Shown: piece after piece, positions 52,903 through 62,539 of the stretch
How positions within the stretch are numbered: position 1 is the first letter of the stretch
Layout: every line of letters begins with the position of its first letter
Origin: Salinicola tamaricis
GTDB taxonomy: Bacteria; Pseudomonadota; Gammaproteobacteria; Pseudomonadales; Halomonadaceae
Reading direction: 5' to 3'
NCBI RefSeq assembly: GCF_003006155.1
Contig: NZ_CP023559.1
Location: 1,488,001 to 1,552,000, forward strand
DNA: 64,000 bases
Made by a program: the position numbers and the translations under genes
Notes under the pieces: generated by a model
Databases searched by the model: none
Told to the model about the DNA's origin: nothing
The model's input: only the letters and a program-made list of their open reading frames with translations

Positions 52903-54509
52903 CCTTCCCTGCCACTGCGACTTTCGGCACCGCTGCGACGCCCCGGCGCGCCTCGGCCACACGCCACCCGGTCAGCCTGCTGCGGCGTGCCCTGACGCTG
53001 CCGCTGATGGTGCTGTCGTTCTCTCTTCTCGCCGGCTGCGGGCAGGATGAGGAGACCTCGGCGGCGCGTGACGATGCCCCCGAGAAGACGCAGGAGCAGG
53101 ATCGACGCATCCGCGTCGCCATGCTGCAGCCGCCGCGCTCCGGGCTCAATCCGCTCACCGACGACGCCTTCAAGCTGTCGCGCTGGCGCACCGCCGAGAC
53201 GCTGATTCGGCTCGATGCCGATGGCGATCCGCAGCCGTTTCTGGCCACCGAATGGGAGCAGCTCGATCCCCAGACCTGGCGCTTCACCATCCGCCCGGAC
53301 GTGACCTTCCATGACGGCACCGCGCTGACTGCCGAGCGCGTGGTGGCCTCGCTCACCGCCGCGACCAACGCCGTGCCCAAGCCGCGCATTCTCGATGGGG
53401 TCGAGATGCACATCGAGGCCGACGGCGAGAACGCGGTCATCGTGCGCACCGCGGATACCGATCCTCTGGTGCCCAATCGGCTCTCCAGCCCGCAGCTGGC
53501 GATCATGGCGGCGAGAGCCTACGCCCAGGCGGGTCACGTCGACCCCACCCGCGCGGGTACCGGGCCCTTCGTGCTCACCGACATCAACGGCACCCAGAGC
53601 GCTACCCTCGAGCGTTACGACGGCTACTGGGGCGAGCGTGCCGAACTCGCCGGCATCGATGCCGACTACGTGCCCGATGGCACCGCCCGTGGCGCCGCGC
53701 TGCGCACCGGTACGGCGGATGTGGTCGAAGCGGTACCGGTCTCGCAGGTGGCGCTGATCGACCCATCGCTGATTCACGAAGTGCCGATGCCGCGCACCAA
53801 CACCCTCTATCTCAATACCGCCTCCGGGCCGTTCCAGGACCCGAGCCTGCGTGCGGCGGCGCGTGAGGCACTGGATCGTGGCGCCATCGTGCGCACCGTT
53901 TACGAGGGGCGCGCCGATGTCGCCGAGGGGCTGCTGGGCCCGGCGCTGGCCTGGGCGAGCGAGGTACGCCAGCCTGTTCAGCGCACCGCGGCCGCCGAGC
54001 CGAAGGGGGCTTCCATCACCCTGGCCACCTTCACCGACCGTGCCGAGTTGCCGGAAGTGGCCGTGCTGCTCGAACAGCAGCTCGAGGCGGCGGGCTTCGA
54101 TGTTCAGCAGGAGGTGCGCCAGTACGCGCATATCGAATCCGACATGCTGGCGGGCAAGTTCGACGCCTTCATCCTGTCGCGGGCGACCCTGCTCGACTCC
54201 GGCGACCCGGTCGCCTACATGGTCAGCGACTTCTCCTGCGCGGGCTCGTTCAACATCGCCCAGCTGTGCGACCCGGCGATCGATGCGGCGCTGGCCAAGG
54301 CCGGCGATCTGCCGCCGGGGCCCGAGCGTCGCCAGGCGATCATCGCTGCCGAGGCCGCGATCCTGAAAACGGACGCCGCGGTACCCATGCTCCACGAGCG
54401 GGTGATCCAGGGCGAGGCCACCGATGTGGTCGGGGCGCTGCGCGACCCGCGCGAGCGTGAGTTGATCGACGAGCACACCCACTTCCGTCAGGCTGATGAT
54501 GCCCGCTAG
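52899..54509 (+). CDS. Peptide/nickel-type ABC transporter substrate-binding lipoprotein
   Basis: Family-5 solute-binding protein of 536 residues. The signal peptide ends at lipobox LLAGCGQD (Cys ~47). Conserved features: RTAETLIRLDADGDPQPFLATEW at the N-lobe, FTIRPDVTFHDGTALTAERVV, and AGTGPFVLTDI. The start is GTG 52899, after AGGAG, overlapping the upstream stop; the long basic n-region fits this start. The ligand cannot be predicted from sequence alone. Its end overlaps the permease start by 14 nt. Confidence 0.88.
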   Translation: MTFPATATFGTAATPRRASATRHPVSLLRRALTLPLMVLSFSLLAGCGQDEETSAARDDAPEKTQEQDRRIRVAMLQPPRSGLNPLTDDAFKLSRWRTAETLIRLDADGDPQPFLATEWEQLDPQTWRFTIRPDVTFHDGTALTAERVVASLTAATNAVPKPRILDGVEMHIEADGENAVIVRTADTDPLVPNRLSSPQLAIMAARAYAQAGHVDPTRAGTGPFVLTDINGTQSATLERYDGYWGERAELAGIDADYVPDGTARGAALRTGTADVVEAVPVSQVALIDPSLIHEVPMPRTNTLYLNTASGPFQDPSLRAAAREALDRGAIVRTVYEGRADVAEGLLGPALAWASEVRQPVQRTAAAEPKGASITLATFTDRAELPEVAVLLEQQLEAAGFDVQQEVRQYAHIESDMLAGKFDAFILSRATLLDSGDPVAYMVSDFSCAGSFNIAQLCDPAIDAALAKAGDLPPGPERRQAIIAAEAAILKTDAAVPMLHERVIQGEATDVVGALRDPRERELIDEHTHFRQADDAR

Positions 54510-56323
54510 TCAGCCAGCGAGTGTGACCCCGCGGTCTGCCGGGGTGGCTTGGCGATGGGTGGCGTGGCGCTGGGCGTCGTGGCAGCGCCTGCTGCCGACG
54601 CTGTCGCGGCTGGTGACGCTGGCCGGCGTGGTGGTACTGGTGGGGCTGCTGCCGTGGCTCTCCGGGCGCGATCCGGCGCTCAGCATTCTGCGCGCCCGCG
54701 CCGGCGATCAGAATCCGAGCGCGGAGGCGCTGGACGCCATCCGTGCCCAGCTCGGCCTGGCTATGGGGCCGTTCGAGAAGTTGGGGCACTGGCTGAGCGG
54801 GCTTGCGCACGGCGATGCCGGTGTCTCCTGGATCTCCGGCACCCCGGTGCTGCCGGGCATGCTGCAGGCGTCACAGGTCTCGCTGACGCTGATGGCGGCA
54901 GCGCTGGGCGTGGCGCTGGTGGTCACCTTGCTGATCTGTCTGCCGACGCTCAAGCGCGGGCTAGCCGGCGAGGCGACGCCGACCTCCGGCGCGCTGGGGG
55001 CGGCGCTCACCGCGCTGCCGGAGTTTCTGCTCGCGGCGCTCTTGCTGGTGGTATTCGCCGCCTGGCTACGCTGGCTGCCGCCCTATGGCTGGGGTGACTG
55101 GCGCCATCTGATTCTGCCGGCGGTGGCCCTCGGTCTGCCTGGCGGTGGGCTGCTCGGGCGTCTGTTCAGCGATGCGCTGACGGCGGCGTTCTCCGAGCGC
55201 TGGGTGGTGACCTGGCACGTGGCCGGTTTTGCGCGCCGGCGTATCGCCCTGGCGGCGATCCAGCGCACCCTGCCCAGCCTGCTGCCGCAGGTGGGTCTGG
55301 TGATGGTGGGGCTGACCGGTGGCGCGATCGCGGTGGAGCAGGTGTTCTCCATTCCCGGACTGGGGCGGGCCACCCTGGGGGCGGCCTCGGCGCAGGACCT
55401 GCCGGCGCTGCAGACCGGTATTCTCATACTGATCGTCATCGCCATCGTACTCGGCGGGAGCGCCAACCTGTGCCGCGGCCTGCTGCTGGGGCGCACCCTG
55501 CGTGCCGGCGCGGTGCCGGTGGTAGTGAAGCCACCCCATCCCGGGCGCTGGCGCTGGCTGGTACCTGCGCTCGCGGCGTTAGCGCTCGCGCTGATCATCG
55601 TCGCGGGGTTGGGGCGCGACCCGCTGAGTTCGGCCTACCTGCGGCTGCAGCCGCCGAGCCTGGCGCTGCCGCTGGGAGCCGACGGGATCGGTCGCGACTT
55701 CTGGCGCGGGTCAGCCATGGCGCGCTCTCGACCATGGGCATGGCGCTGCTGGCGGTGGGCATCAGCTTTTTGCTCGAGTGACGATCGGACTGATGCCGCG
55801 TCTCGCCGCCGGGCCGATCGAGTCACACAATGCCAACCCCGCCGGTGATCGCCGGGCTGATCGTCTCCGGCCTGCTGGGACCGAGCGCCAGCGGTGCGGT
55901 GATCGCGGTCACCCTGGTCAGCTGGGCGTCACTGGCGGCCCATACCGCGGCGCTGGTGGCCGAGACGCTGGGCCAGCCACCATGTGCGCATCACCCCCGA
56001 TGCTCGGGGTGGGGCGGCTGCGGCTGCTTACCCGCTATCTGCTGCCGGCGGTGGTCGGCCCGGTGTTCCGCCACGCCATGCTGCGCCTGCCGGGCACTGC
56101 ACTGGCACTGGCGGCGCTGGGCTTTCTCGGGCTGGGACCACGGCCACCGGCACCGGAGTGGGGGCTGCTGCTGGCCGAGAGCCTGCCCTATCTCGAACGC
56201 GCGCCCTGGGCGGTACTGGTACCCGCGCTGGCGCTGGTGCTGATGTCGATCCTGGCGGTCTCGCTCTCCAGCGCCGGGTCGTTACCGCGGCGGCGGCGGG
56301 CGGCAGCGCCGGTTTCAGCCTGA
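54496..56323 (+). CDS. Fused DppB-DppC-type ABC transporter permease (several frame breaks in the second half)
   Basis: A single polypeptide of roughly 610 residues combining both permeases. The first half has the DppB-type EAA region (VTWHVAGFARRRIALAAIQR) and the DppB ending VEQVFSIPGLGRATL; it continues in the same frame through KPPHPGRWRWLVPALAALAL, the first DppC helix, and LPLGADGIGRDFWARV, the DppC signature. Frames change near 55698, 55781, 55830 and 55979; single-base additions restore the DppC half (LLTRYLLPAVVGPVFRHAML and GFLGLGPRPPAPEWGLLL). No separate second permease gene exists. Confidence 0.8.
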
Positions 56324-56357
56324 ACGCCTGTGGCTACCGTGTTCGCGTAAGTGGGTC

Positions 56358-57051
56358 TCAGCTACCCGCATACGAGCGCATCGTCTGCTGGTTCCAGGTC
56401 TCGAAGTGATCGAACATGGCCTGGCGCGCCAGGTCGGGGTCCCTCGCCTTGATCGCTGCGACGATAGCGATATGGGTTTCGTTGGTCTTCTTGAGGGACT
56501 GGGGGGATTGGCGCGCGAGCACGCGGCGGTGGTGAAGCACTTTTTTCAGCACCGACGAGAGTCCTTGGAAAATGATCAGAATGGCAGGGTTGCCGGCCAT
56601 GATCGCCAACTGTTCGTGGAACTCGTAGTCGGCCTGGAGGCCGTCGTTGATATCCGTGGTGGTAACGATGCGCTCGCAGAGCTGCTCCAGCGTTTCCAGC
56701 TCCTGGGCGGTGTGATGCGTTGCCGCGGCCTGGATGATCTCGCGTTCGAACATCTCCCGCGCCGTTTCCATGTGATCGACGGAGATATAGTTCAGCTTCA
56801 AGGCCAGTTCGAAGTAGAGCTGGATGAAGACGGGCTCGGGCATTTTCAGGAAGGTGCCCGAGCCCCCGGCGCTCGATGAATCCCAGGCTCTGGAGCACCG
56901 ATAGCAGATTCCTGACCGATGAGCGATGCATCGAGAAACGCTCGCACAGCGTTCTTTCCGGCGGCAGTTTCAGACGTCCATCACGGGACAGTTCCGATAC
57001 CGAAACGAAGTCGTGCAATTTGGCCAGAAGGTCGGAATCAATCTCGCTCAT
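56358..57051 (-). CDS. FadR/GntR-family transcriptional regulator (one frame break)
   Basis: Probable regulator of the catabolic operon it ends. The N-terminal winged helix (DGRLKLPPERTLCERFSMHRSSVRNLLSVL) is followed by an all-helical FCD ligand domain (FEREIIQAAATHH; DYEFHEQLAIMAGNPAI; THIAIVAAIKARDPDLARQAMFDH) with the histidines that bind metal in this family. The frame breaks near 56868 at a G5 run; one base removed or two added gives GSGTFLKMPEP and about 231 residues. It lies 54 bp after the SDR gene. The effector is likely an acidic pathway intermediate. Confidence 0.82.
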
Positions 57052-57104
57052 AGGCGTTCCAGTCGCTGCCGTCGGTCGAAAGAGGTCGGCGGCAGCTTAG
57101 CATG

Positions 57105-57857
57105 TCAATGAATGTGCATACCGCCGTTCACATCGATCGTGGCGCCGGTGATATAGCTGGAGAGATCGCTGGCCAGGAACAGAAAGGCATTGGCGACATC
57201 GTCGGGTAGACCGAGCCGCTTGAGCGGAATCCCTTCGAGGATCGGAGCCTTCATCTCTTCGGTCAACTTGCCGGCGGTGATGTCGGTATCGATCAGCCCG
57301 GGCGTCACCGAATTGACGCGGATGCCAAAGGGCCCCAGCTCGCGGGCCATCGCCTTGCCCAGGCCCAGCATCCCGGCTTTGGCGGCGCTGTAGTGGGGGC
57401 CGCCGAAAATACCGCCGCCGCGCTGCGCGGAAACCGAAGAGGTGTTGGCGATCGCGCCACCGCCCGCTGCCTTCATGTGCGGCACCACGGCCTGGGACAT
57501 GTAGAGCATACCGCGCAGGTTGACGTCGAGGATGCGGTCGTAGCCCTCGGGGTCGATCTCTTCGAACTTCACCGGCTGGGTGATACCGGCGTTGTTGATG
57601 AGCACATCGATCTTGCCGAATCGTTCGAGCGCGCGCTCGACCACGTCGCGGCACTCCTCGCGGCGGGTGACATTGGCCACCACCACCAGACAGCGCTCGG
57701 GATCGAACGTCTGGCGTACCGCATCGCAGGCCGCCTCGTCGATATCGGAAATGACTATGTTCGCCCCGTGTTCGTAGAACAGGCGAGCGGTCTTCAAACC
57801 GATACCACGGGCACCGGCCGCGCCAGTGATGAGGCAGACCTTGTTGTCGAGAAGCAT
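57105..57857 (-). CDS. Short-chain dehydrogenase/reductase (SDR)
   Basis: NAD(P)-dependent oxidoreductase of 250 residues. The cofactor motif is TGAAGARGIG (one residue longer than the usual TGxxxGIG), VISDIDEAA suggests NAD preference from the Asp after beta-2, LINNAGI follows, and the catalytic Tyr/Lys are in HYSAAKAG with the Ser in ANTSSVS. GGAG precedes the ATG at 57857. In context it probably oxidises or reduces a sugar-derived hydroxyl in the pathway; the exact substrate is unknown. Confidence 0.88.
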   Translation of the reverse strand: MLLDNKVCLITGAAGARGIGLKTARLFYEHGANIVISDIDEAACDAVRQTFDPERCLVVVANVTRREECRDVVERALERFGKIDVLINNAGITQPVKFEEIDPEGYDRILDVNLRGMLYMSQAVVPHMKAAGGGAIANTSSVSAQRGGGIFGGPHYSAAKAGMLGLGKAMARELGPFGIRVNSVTPGLIDTDITAGKLTEEMKAPILEGIPLKRLGLPDDVANAFLFLASDLSSYITGATIDVNGGMHIH

Positions 57858-57874
57858 GCGGGTATCTCCAGGCA

Positions 57875-58708
57875 TTATTGAAGGTTGTCGAGCCATTCGA
57901 GGGAACGGCCGAGTTTTTCCTCTATCAGATCGAGAGGCAGTGGCTTGGCGTCCCGCCAGGGTTGCGCCTGGGGGTCCCGATGGAGCCGGAAGGGAAGTTC
58001 CAGCGAGAACGGCCGCTCGGCGGCCATGAGGGCGCGGAGCACGCGGGCCTCGTCGATATCGCCGTCGCCGAGTTCGGTGAAGTCGTACCCGTCAGCCGTG
58101 CGGCGGCAGGGCTTGATGTGGAAGTGATCCGCCAGCGGCAGGGCCTGCTCGATGTCCGCCTCGGGGGAGCGTGCGGGCTGGTGCGAGAGCAGGTTGCCGC
58201 AGTCGTAGTTGATGCCGAAGGTCGCTTCATCGAGGGTGGCCATCAGCGCCGGGATGTCGCCGGCGTGATCGAGCATGTTGGGTTCGCCGTTGCCGGGATT
58301 CTCGAGCAGGATGCGCACGCCATGGTGGCGCGCGATATGGCCGATCCGCTCGGCGTGGGCAAGAAAGCGGGCCCGATTGCCGAGCGCCGCGGCATTGGTG
58401 ATGACGAACTGGGCGCCGAGTGCCGCAGCGAATCGGCAGCGCGCTTCGAGTCGCTCCGGGGCGTTATCGAGCCCGAGATCGATATGGCCGGAGAAGTAGC
58501 GGCAACGCTGATCGAAAGCGCGCATCTCGCGACACAGATCGTCGGCCAACGCCAGGTTCAGGTCGGCATCGGTGAACGCCTCCACGTAGCCGTCGATGAA
58601 GGCGAATTCGACGTGTTGTACGCCGCAGCGGGCCAGGGACGGCAGGATGCGGTCGAAGCCGTAACCGTCGTAGGCCGCCGTGCTGACGGAAAACGAAAGC
58701 GCTCTCAT
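57875..58708 (-). CDS. Sugar phosphate isomerase/epimerase-family TIM-barrel protein
   Basis: Xylose-isomerase-like TIM barrel of 277 residues. The divalent-metal site is visible: Glu136 (LLENPGN), Asp169 (NYDCGN), His195/His197 (DHFHIKP) and Glu237 (SLELPF). These features suit an isomerase or epimerase of a ketose, aldose or hydroxypyruvate-like substrate. It overlaps the upstream dehydrogenase gene by 4 nt. The specific reaction is not inferable. Confidence 0.82.
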   Translation of the reverse strand: MRALSFSVSTAAYDGYGFDRILPSLARCGVQHVEFAFIDGYVEAFTDADLNLALADDLCREMRAFDQRCRYFSGHIDLGLDNAPERLEARCRFAAALGAQFVITNAAALGNRARFLAHAERIGHIARHHGVRILLENPGNGEPNMLDHAGDIPALMATLDEATFGINYDCGNLLSHQPARSPEADIEQALPLADHFHIKPCRRTADGYDFTELGDGDIDEARVLRALMAAERPFSLELPFRLHRDPQAQPWRDAKPLPLDLIEEKLGRSLEWLDNLQ

Positions 58709-59613
58709 GCCTGGCCGCCTCCCTCGGGATCGCAGCCATTGAGCCGGCGATAGGTGCGGATCAACTGGCTGTCGTCCAGACGGCCTTCGCCCCCCTCGGC
58801 CGTGGCGACGAAGAGCTGATGCGCGCTGTGGGCGAGAGGCGTATAGGCCTTGGACGAGTCGGCGGCGTCGCAGACGATGCCCAGGTCCTTGCAGAAAATA
58901 TCGATGGCGCTGGTGACGTCTCCCGGCGGCGCGACCATTCGCGGCCCCCGGTCGCGCAGCATCCAGCTCGAGGCCGCCGACCCCTGGACCAGCTCGAGGG
59001 CGATCTGCCGGTCTATGCCGCTTTTCTCGGCTAGGGCCAGCGCTTCCGCCGCCGCTGCGATATGCACCCCGCACAGTAGCTGGTTGACCGCTTTCATCGC
59101 TGCGCCCTGCCCGGGGCGATCGCCGACCTCGAAGATCGCCTGGCCGAGGATGTCGAACAGCACACGACAGCGCGCGAGTGATGGCGCATCGCCGGCGGCC
59201 ATGATGCTGAGCGTGCCGGCTTTCGCCCCGACCACGCCGCCCGACACCGGGGCATCCACGTAGTGAAGATCCGGCCGCACTGCCGCGACCTCGGCGGCCA
59301 GGGCTGCGGCATCGGCCGGCGCGACGGTGGACATCTGCACGATGCAGGCGTCCGCGGGCAGCTGGGATACCAGCCCGCCGGCGACGAGAACATCCGCGAA
59401 CAGCAGCGAACGAATCTGCGCGGCGTTGACCACCATGATCACCAGCGCCTCGACGCTGTCGATAGCGGCCTTGTGGCCGGACGCCTGGCGGTGAAAGGCC
59501 TCGGCACGCTCGCTCAGTGCGTCCAGAGCGAGTACCTCGAGCCCGGCCTGGTCGAGGTTCTCGGCCATGGGCCAGCCCATGGCACCCAGGCCTGCAACAG
59601 CGACTCTCTTCAT
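58705..59613 (-). CDS. NAD(P)-dependent 3-hydroxyacid dehydrogenase (LtnD/GarR-like)
   Basis: 302 residues of the beta-hydroxyacid dehydrogenase family. GLGAMGWPMAENL is the Rossmann motif; DAPVSGGVVGAKAGTLSIMAAG is the substrate-binding signature; the catalytic lysine lies in AMKAVNQLLCG. The family covers tartronate-semialdehyde reductase, 3-hydroxyisobutyrate dehydrogenase and L-threonate dehydrogenase; the C-terminal region looks nearest to LtnD. Oxidation of a four-carbon or branched sugar acid is plausible. Confidence 0.83.
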   Translation of the reverse strand: MKRVAVAGLGAMGWPMAENLDQAGLEVLALDALSERAEAFHRQASGHKAAIDSVEALVIMVVNAAQIRSLLFADVLVAGGLVSQLPADACIVQMSTVAPADAAALAAEVAAVRPDLHYVDAPVSGGVVGAKAGTLSIMAAGDAPSLARCRVLFDILGQAIFEVGDRPGQGAAMKAVNQLLCGVHIAAAAEALALAEKSGIDRQIALELVQGSAASSWMLRDRGPRMVAPPGDVTSAIDIFCKDLGIVCDAADSSKAYTPLAHSAHQLFVATAEGGEGRLDDSQLIRTYRRLNGCDPEGGGQA

Positions 59614-59622
59614 CAGGATTCC

Positions 59623-60882
59623 TCAGTAAAGGATCAGTGCGGGCACGTACGAGACGAGCAGCAGCACGCTGATCGCGACGAGATAGAACGGGATGAGTTC
59701 GCGCACGACGGTGCCAATGCGCTCGCGCGCGATGGCCGAGGCGACGAACAGGGTGGTACCGATGGGGGGTGTGAACAGCCCGATGCTCAGGTTCACGCAC
59801 ATGATGATGCCGAGCTGGACCAGATCCATGCCGATGGCGTTGGCGATCGAGACCAGGGTCGGCCCCAGCAGCAGGATCGCCGCCGGCAGATCGAGGAACA
59901 TGCCGATGAACAGCAGCAGCAGGTTGATCGCCAGAATGACCAGGATCGGATTGCCAAGGGTGCCCACCGCCCACTGGGCTACCGCCTGGGGCACACCACC
60001 GCTGGTGAGGATGTAAGCGATGATATTGGCGGCGGCGATGATCAGCATGACCATGCCGGTCGTCACCACCGTGCTCGAGAGCGCGGCGACCACGCGGGCG
60101 AGGGTCAGGTCACGGTAGATCAGCGCACTGACCACCAGCGCGTAGGCCACGGCGATGATGCTGACCTCCGTGGGCGTGGCGATACCGGTGCGCAGCAGCA
60201 CCAGAATGATCACCGGCATCAGGAGGGCGGGCAGTGCGGTGATCAGGATGCTCCGGACCTCCTGTGCGGTGTACTTCAAGGTGAGGCGGGGAAAGTTGCG
60301 GCGCTTTCCGGTCACGTAGCAGGCGGTCATCATCCCGATCGCCAGCATCAGCGCCGGCAGCACGCCGGCAATGAACAGCGCCGCGATGGAGACATTGGAG
60401 ACCGTGGCGAACAGGATCAGCGGGATCGACGGCGGCATCAGACCGGCGATCACCGACGACGAAGCGGTGACCGCGGCGCCGAAGGCGCCCGGGTAGCCCT
60501 CTCTCTTCTGCCAGGGGATGAGCATCGACCCCAGCGCCGATGCTTCGGCGACGGCAGAGCCGGAAACACCGCCGAAGATCGTCGAGCCGACCACGTTGAC
60601 CTGGCCGAGCCCGCCGGGGTACTTGCCGACCAGCATCGAGGCGAGCGCCACCAGGCGCTGCCCCAGCTTGCCGGACATCATCAGGCTGCCGGAGAGCACG
60701 AAAAACGGAATTGCCAGCAGCGGAAAGCTCTGGGTCGGCTGGAAGATTTTCATCACCACCATGCTCGAAGGCATCGAGCCGAATACCGACAGCGCCGTCC
60801 AGCCGCTGATCACCAGCGAATAGCCCACCGGCATCGCCATCAGCATGAGCAGGACGAAGGAGATCAACATATTGACCGTCAT
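59623..60882 (-). CDS. TRAP transporter large permease subunit (DctM-like)
   Basis: Main membrane subunit of a Na+-coupled TRAP importer, 419 residues with about twelve helices. Characteristic stretches are IPFFVLSGSLMMSGKLGQRLV, GGVSGSAVAEASALGSMLIP, VTASSSVIAGLMPPSIPLIL and LFTPPIGTTLFVASA. The ATG at 60882 overlaps the small-subunit stop. Na+ coupling suits a salt-adapted host. Confidence 0.93.
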   Translation of the reverse strand: MTVNMLISFVLLMLMAMPVGYSLVISGWTALSVFGSMPSSMVVMKIFQPTQSFPLLAIPFFVLSGSLMMSGKLGQRLVALASMLVGKYPGGLGQVNVVGSTIFGGVSGSAVAEASALGSMLIPWQKREGYPGAFGAAVTASSSVIAGLMPPSIPLILFATVSNVSIAALFIAGVLPALMLAIGMMTACYVTGKRRNFPRLTLKYTAQEVRSILITALPALLMPVIILVLLRTGIATPTEVSIIAVAYALVVSALIYRDLTLARVVAALSSTVVTTGMVMLIIAAANIIAYILTSGGVPQAVAQWAVGTLGNPILVILAINLLLLFIGMFLDLPAAILLLGPTLVSIANAIGMDLVQLGIIMCVNLSIGLFTPPIGTTLFVASAIARERIGTVVRELIPFYLVAISVLLLVSYVPALILY

Positions 60883-61442
60883 GAGGCTTCCTCCCCGTGG
60901 GTCGCCAGCGACTCGGCGACCGGCAACCGGCGGTCGAGCGCGATGAGAACGTTGAGCAGGGAAACCAGTGCCAGGCCAGCGAAGCCGACGACGACCGACC
61001 AGTAGGACCACGACATGGCGATACCGGTAATGGGCAGGCGCTGGCCGCCTGCGATGGCGACCACGTCCAGCCCGTGCCAGGCGATGAGTGCGAAGGCGAC
61101 GACCGCGAGCAGGTTGGTCGCGAGAGCGATCACGCGTCGCAGCGGCTGCGGTAGCCGTTCGACCACCGCCTCGATCCCGATATGCTCGTTCTTGGCCGCG
61201 GTCGCGACGATCGCGCACATGGTGAGCCACGGAAACAGGATGTTGGGGACTTCCGACGTCCAGTCGAGATTCGTCTCCCACACGTAGCGTACGAACACGG
61301 CCGCCAGCAGCGTGGCGAACATCACCAGTAGCGAGAGAATGCCGAGCCACTTGAACAGGTGATGGAGCGCGGCTTTCAGGCGCAGCGGGGGCGAACCGGG
61401 ATGCCCCGGTTCGCCATGCCTTCCTGCGATGACATCAGACAT
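60879..61442 (-). CDS. TRAP transporter small permease subunit (DctQ-like)
   Basis: Four-helix subunit of 187 residues that bridges binding protein and large permease. NLDWTSEVPNILFPWLTM and AKNEHIGIEAVVERLP are conserved DctQ regions. It overlaps dctM by 4 nt and lies 15 bp after the binding-protein gene. Confidence 0.9.
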   Translation of the reverse strand: MSDVIAGRHGEPGHPGSPPLRLKAALHHLFKWLGILSLLVMFATLLAAVFVRYVWETNLDWTSEVPNILFPWLTMCAIVATAAKNEHIGIEAVVERLPQPLRRVIALATNLLAVVAFALIAWHGLDVVAIAGGQRLPITGIAMSWSYWSVVVGFAGLALVSLLNVLIALDRRLPVAESLATHGEEAS

Positions 61443-61457
61443 GGCGAACGCTCCCGT

Positions 61458-62492
61458 TTACTGTGACGCGGTTTTCGCGGCTTCGACGACCATGTCGACC
61501 ATCTTCGGGTACTTCTGCCGCCAGGCATCGTAGACGCCGCGCGTGGCTTCGATGAAAGGCGCCTGATTCACCTCGTTGAATATCACCCCCGCCTGCTCCA
61601 TCTTCGCGCGGAGCTCCTTGTCGGCCGCGAGCGATGCCTGGCGGTTGTACTTTCCGGCTTCGATGGCAGCGTTCTGGATGACCTTCTGCTGCTCGGGCGA
61701 GAGGCCGTCCCAGACGATCTTGCTCATCAGCAACGGCGTGGACTCGTACTTGTGGCCGGTGAGCGAGATGTACTTCTGCACCTCATAGAGCTTCGATGAA
61801 TAGATGTTCATCAGCGGGTTTTCCTGGCCATCCACCACGCCCTGCTGCAGCGCGATATAGAGCTCGGAGAAGTTCATCGGAGTTGGCGTCGCCCCCAGCG
61901 CGTCGAAGATATCGACGGTCATCTCGTCCGGCGGCGTGCGGATCTTCAGCCCTTTCAGGTCGGCGGGCGTCTCGATCGGGCGGACGTTGTTGCTGACGTG
62001 ACGGATGCCGTTGTCCCACATCGCCAGCAGCACCAGCCCCTGCTCCTGCGCCAAGCGCTTGAGTTCGTCGCCGACCTTGCCATCCATCACTGTCCAGGCG
62101 GTGGGCAACGAATCGAACAGAAACGGCAGCCCCAGTACGGAGAACTGCGGGACGATGCTCGCCACCGGGCCCTGGCTGTTGGCGCTGAATGCCAGGCTGC
62201 CCATGCGCATCAGGGTCAGCGCTTCCATGTCATCGCCGTACTGGGCGTTGCCGCCCACGTCGACGTGGATCTCGCCATGTGTGCCCTCCTCGACGAGCTT
62301 GGCGAAGCGCTCGGAGGCTGCCCATTTGGGATTGCCCTCGGCGGCGTTGTGGGCCAGTTGCAGGGTCTGCACTGCCAGCGCCGGCGTAGTGGCGGCGAGG
62401 GCGACGGCGAGAGCGGCAGCCAGGGCCGTGGTTTTTGGAATCGCTTTCAGGATCGTTTTCAGGGTCGCTTTAGTCATTGTCGTTGCGCTCAT
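61458..62492 (-). CDS. TRAP transporter substrate-binding protein (DctP-like)
   Basis: Periplasmic receptor of 344 residues. A Sec signal peptide ends near residue 40 (AATTPALAV). LKGLKIRTPPDEMTVDIFDALGATPTPMNFSELYIALQQGVVDGQENP spans the conserved arginine that clamps a carboxylate and the family hinge; this suggests an organic or sugar acid ligand. A second ATG five codons downstream is equally plausible; neither has a good ribosome-binding site. Confidence 0.9.
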   Translation of the reverse strand: MSATTMTKATLKTILKAIPKTTALAAALAVALAATTPALAVQTLQLAHNAAEGNPKWAASERFAKLVEEGTHGEIHVDVGGNAQYGDDMEALTLMRMGSLAFSANSQGPVASIVPQFSVLGLPFLFDSLPTAWTVMDGKVGDELKRLAQEQGLVLLAMWDNGIRHVSNNVRPIETPADLKGLKIRTPPDEMTVDIFDALGATPTPMNFSELYIALQQGVVDGQENPLMNIYSSKLYEVQKYISLTGHKYESTPLLMSKIVWDGLSPEQQKVIQNAAIEAGKYNRQASLAADKELRAKMEQAGVIFNEVNQAPFIEATRGVYDAWRQKYPKMVDMVVEAAKTASQ

Positions 62493-62539
62493 GGTTGCTG
62501 ACGGGACGTGGTGAAGGCCTCGCTATGGCGCGTGCCGGC

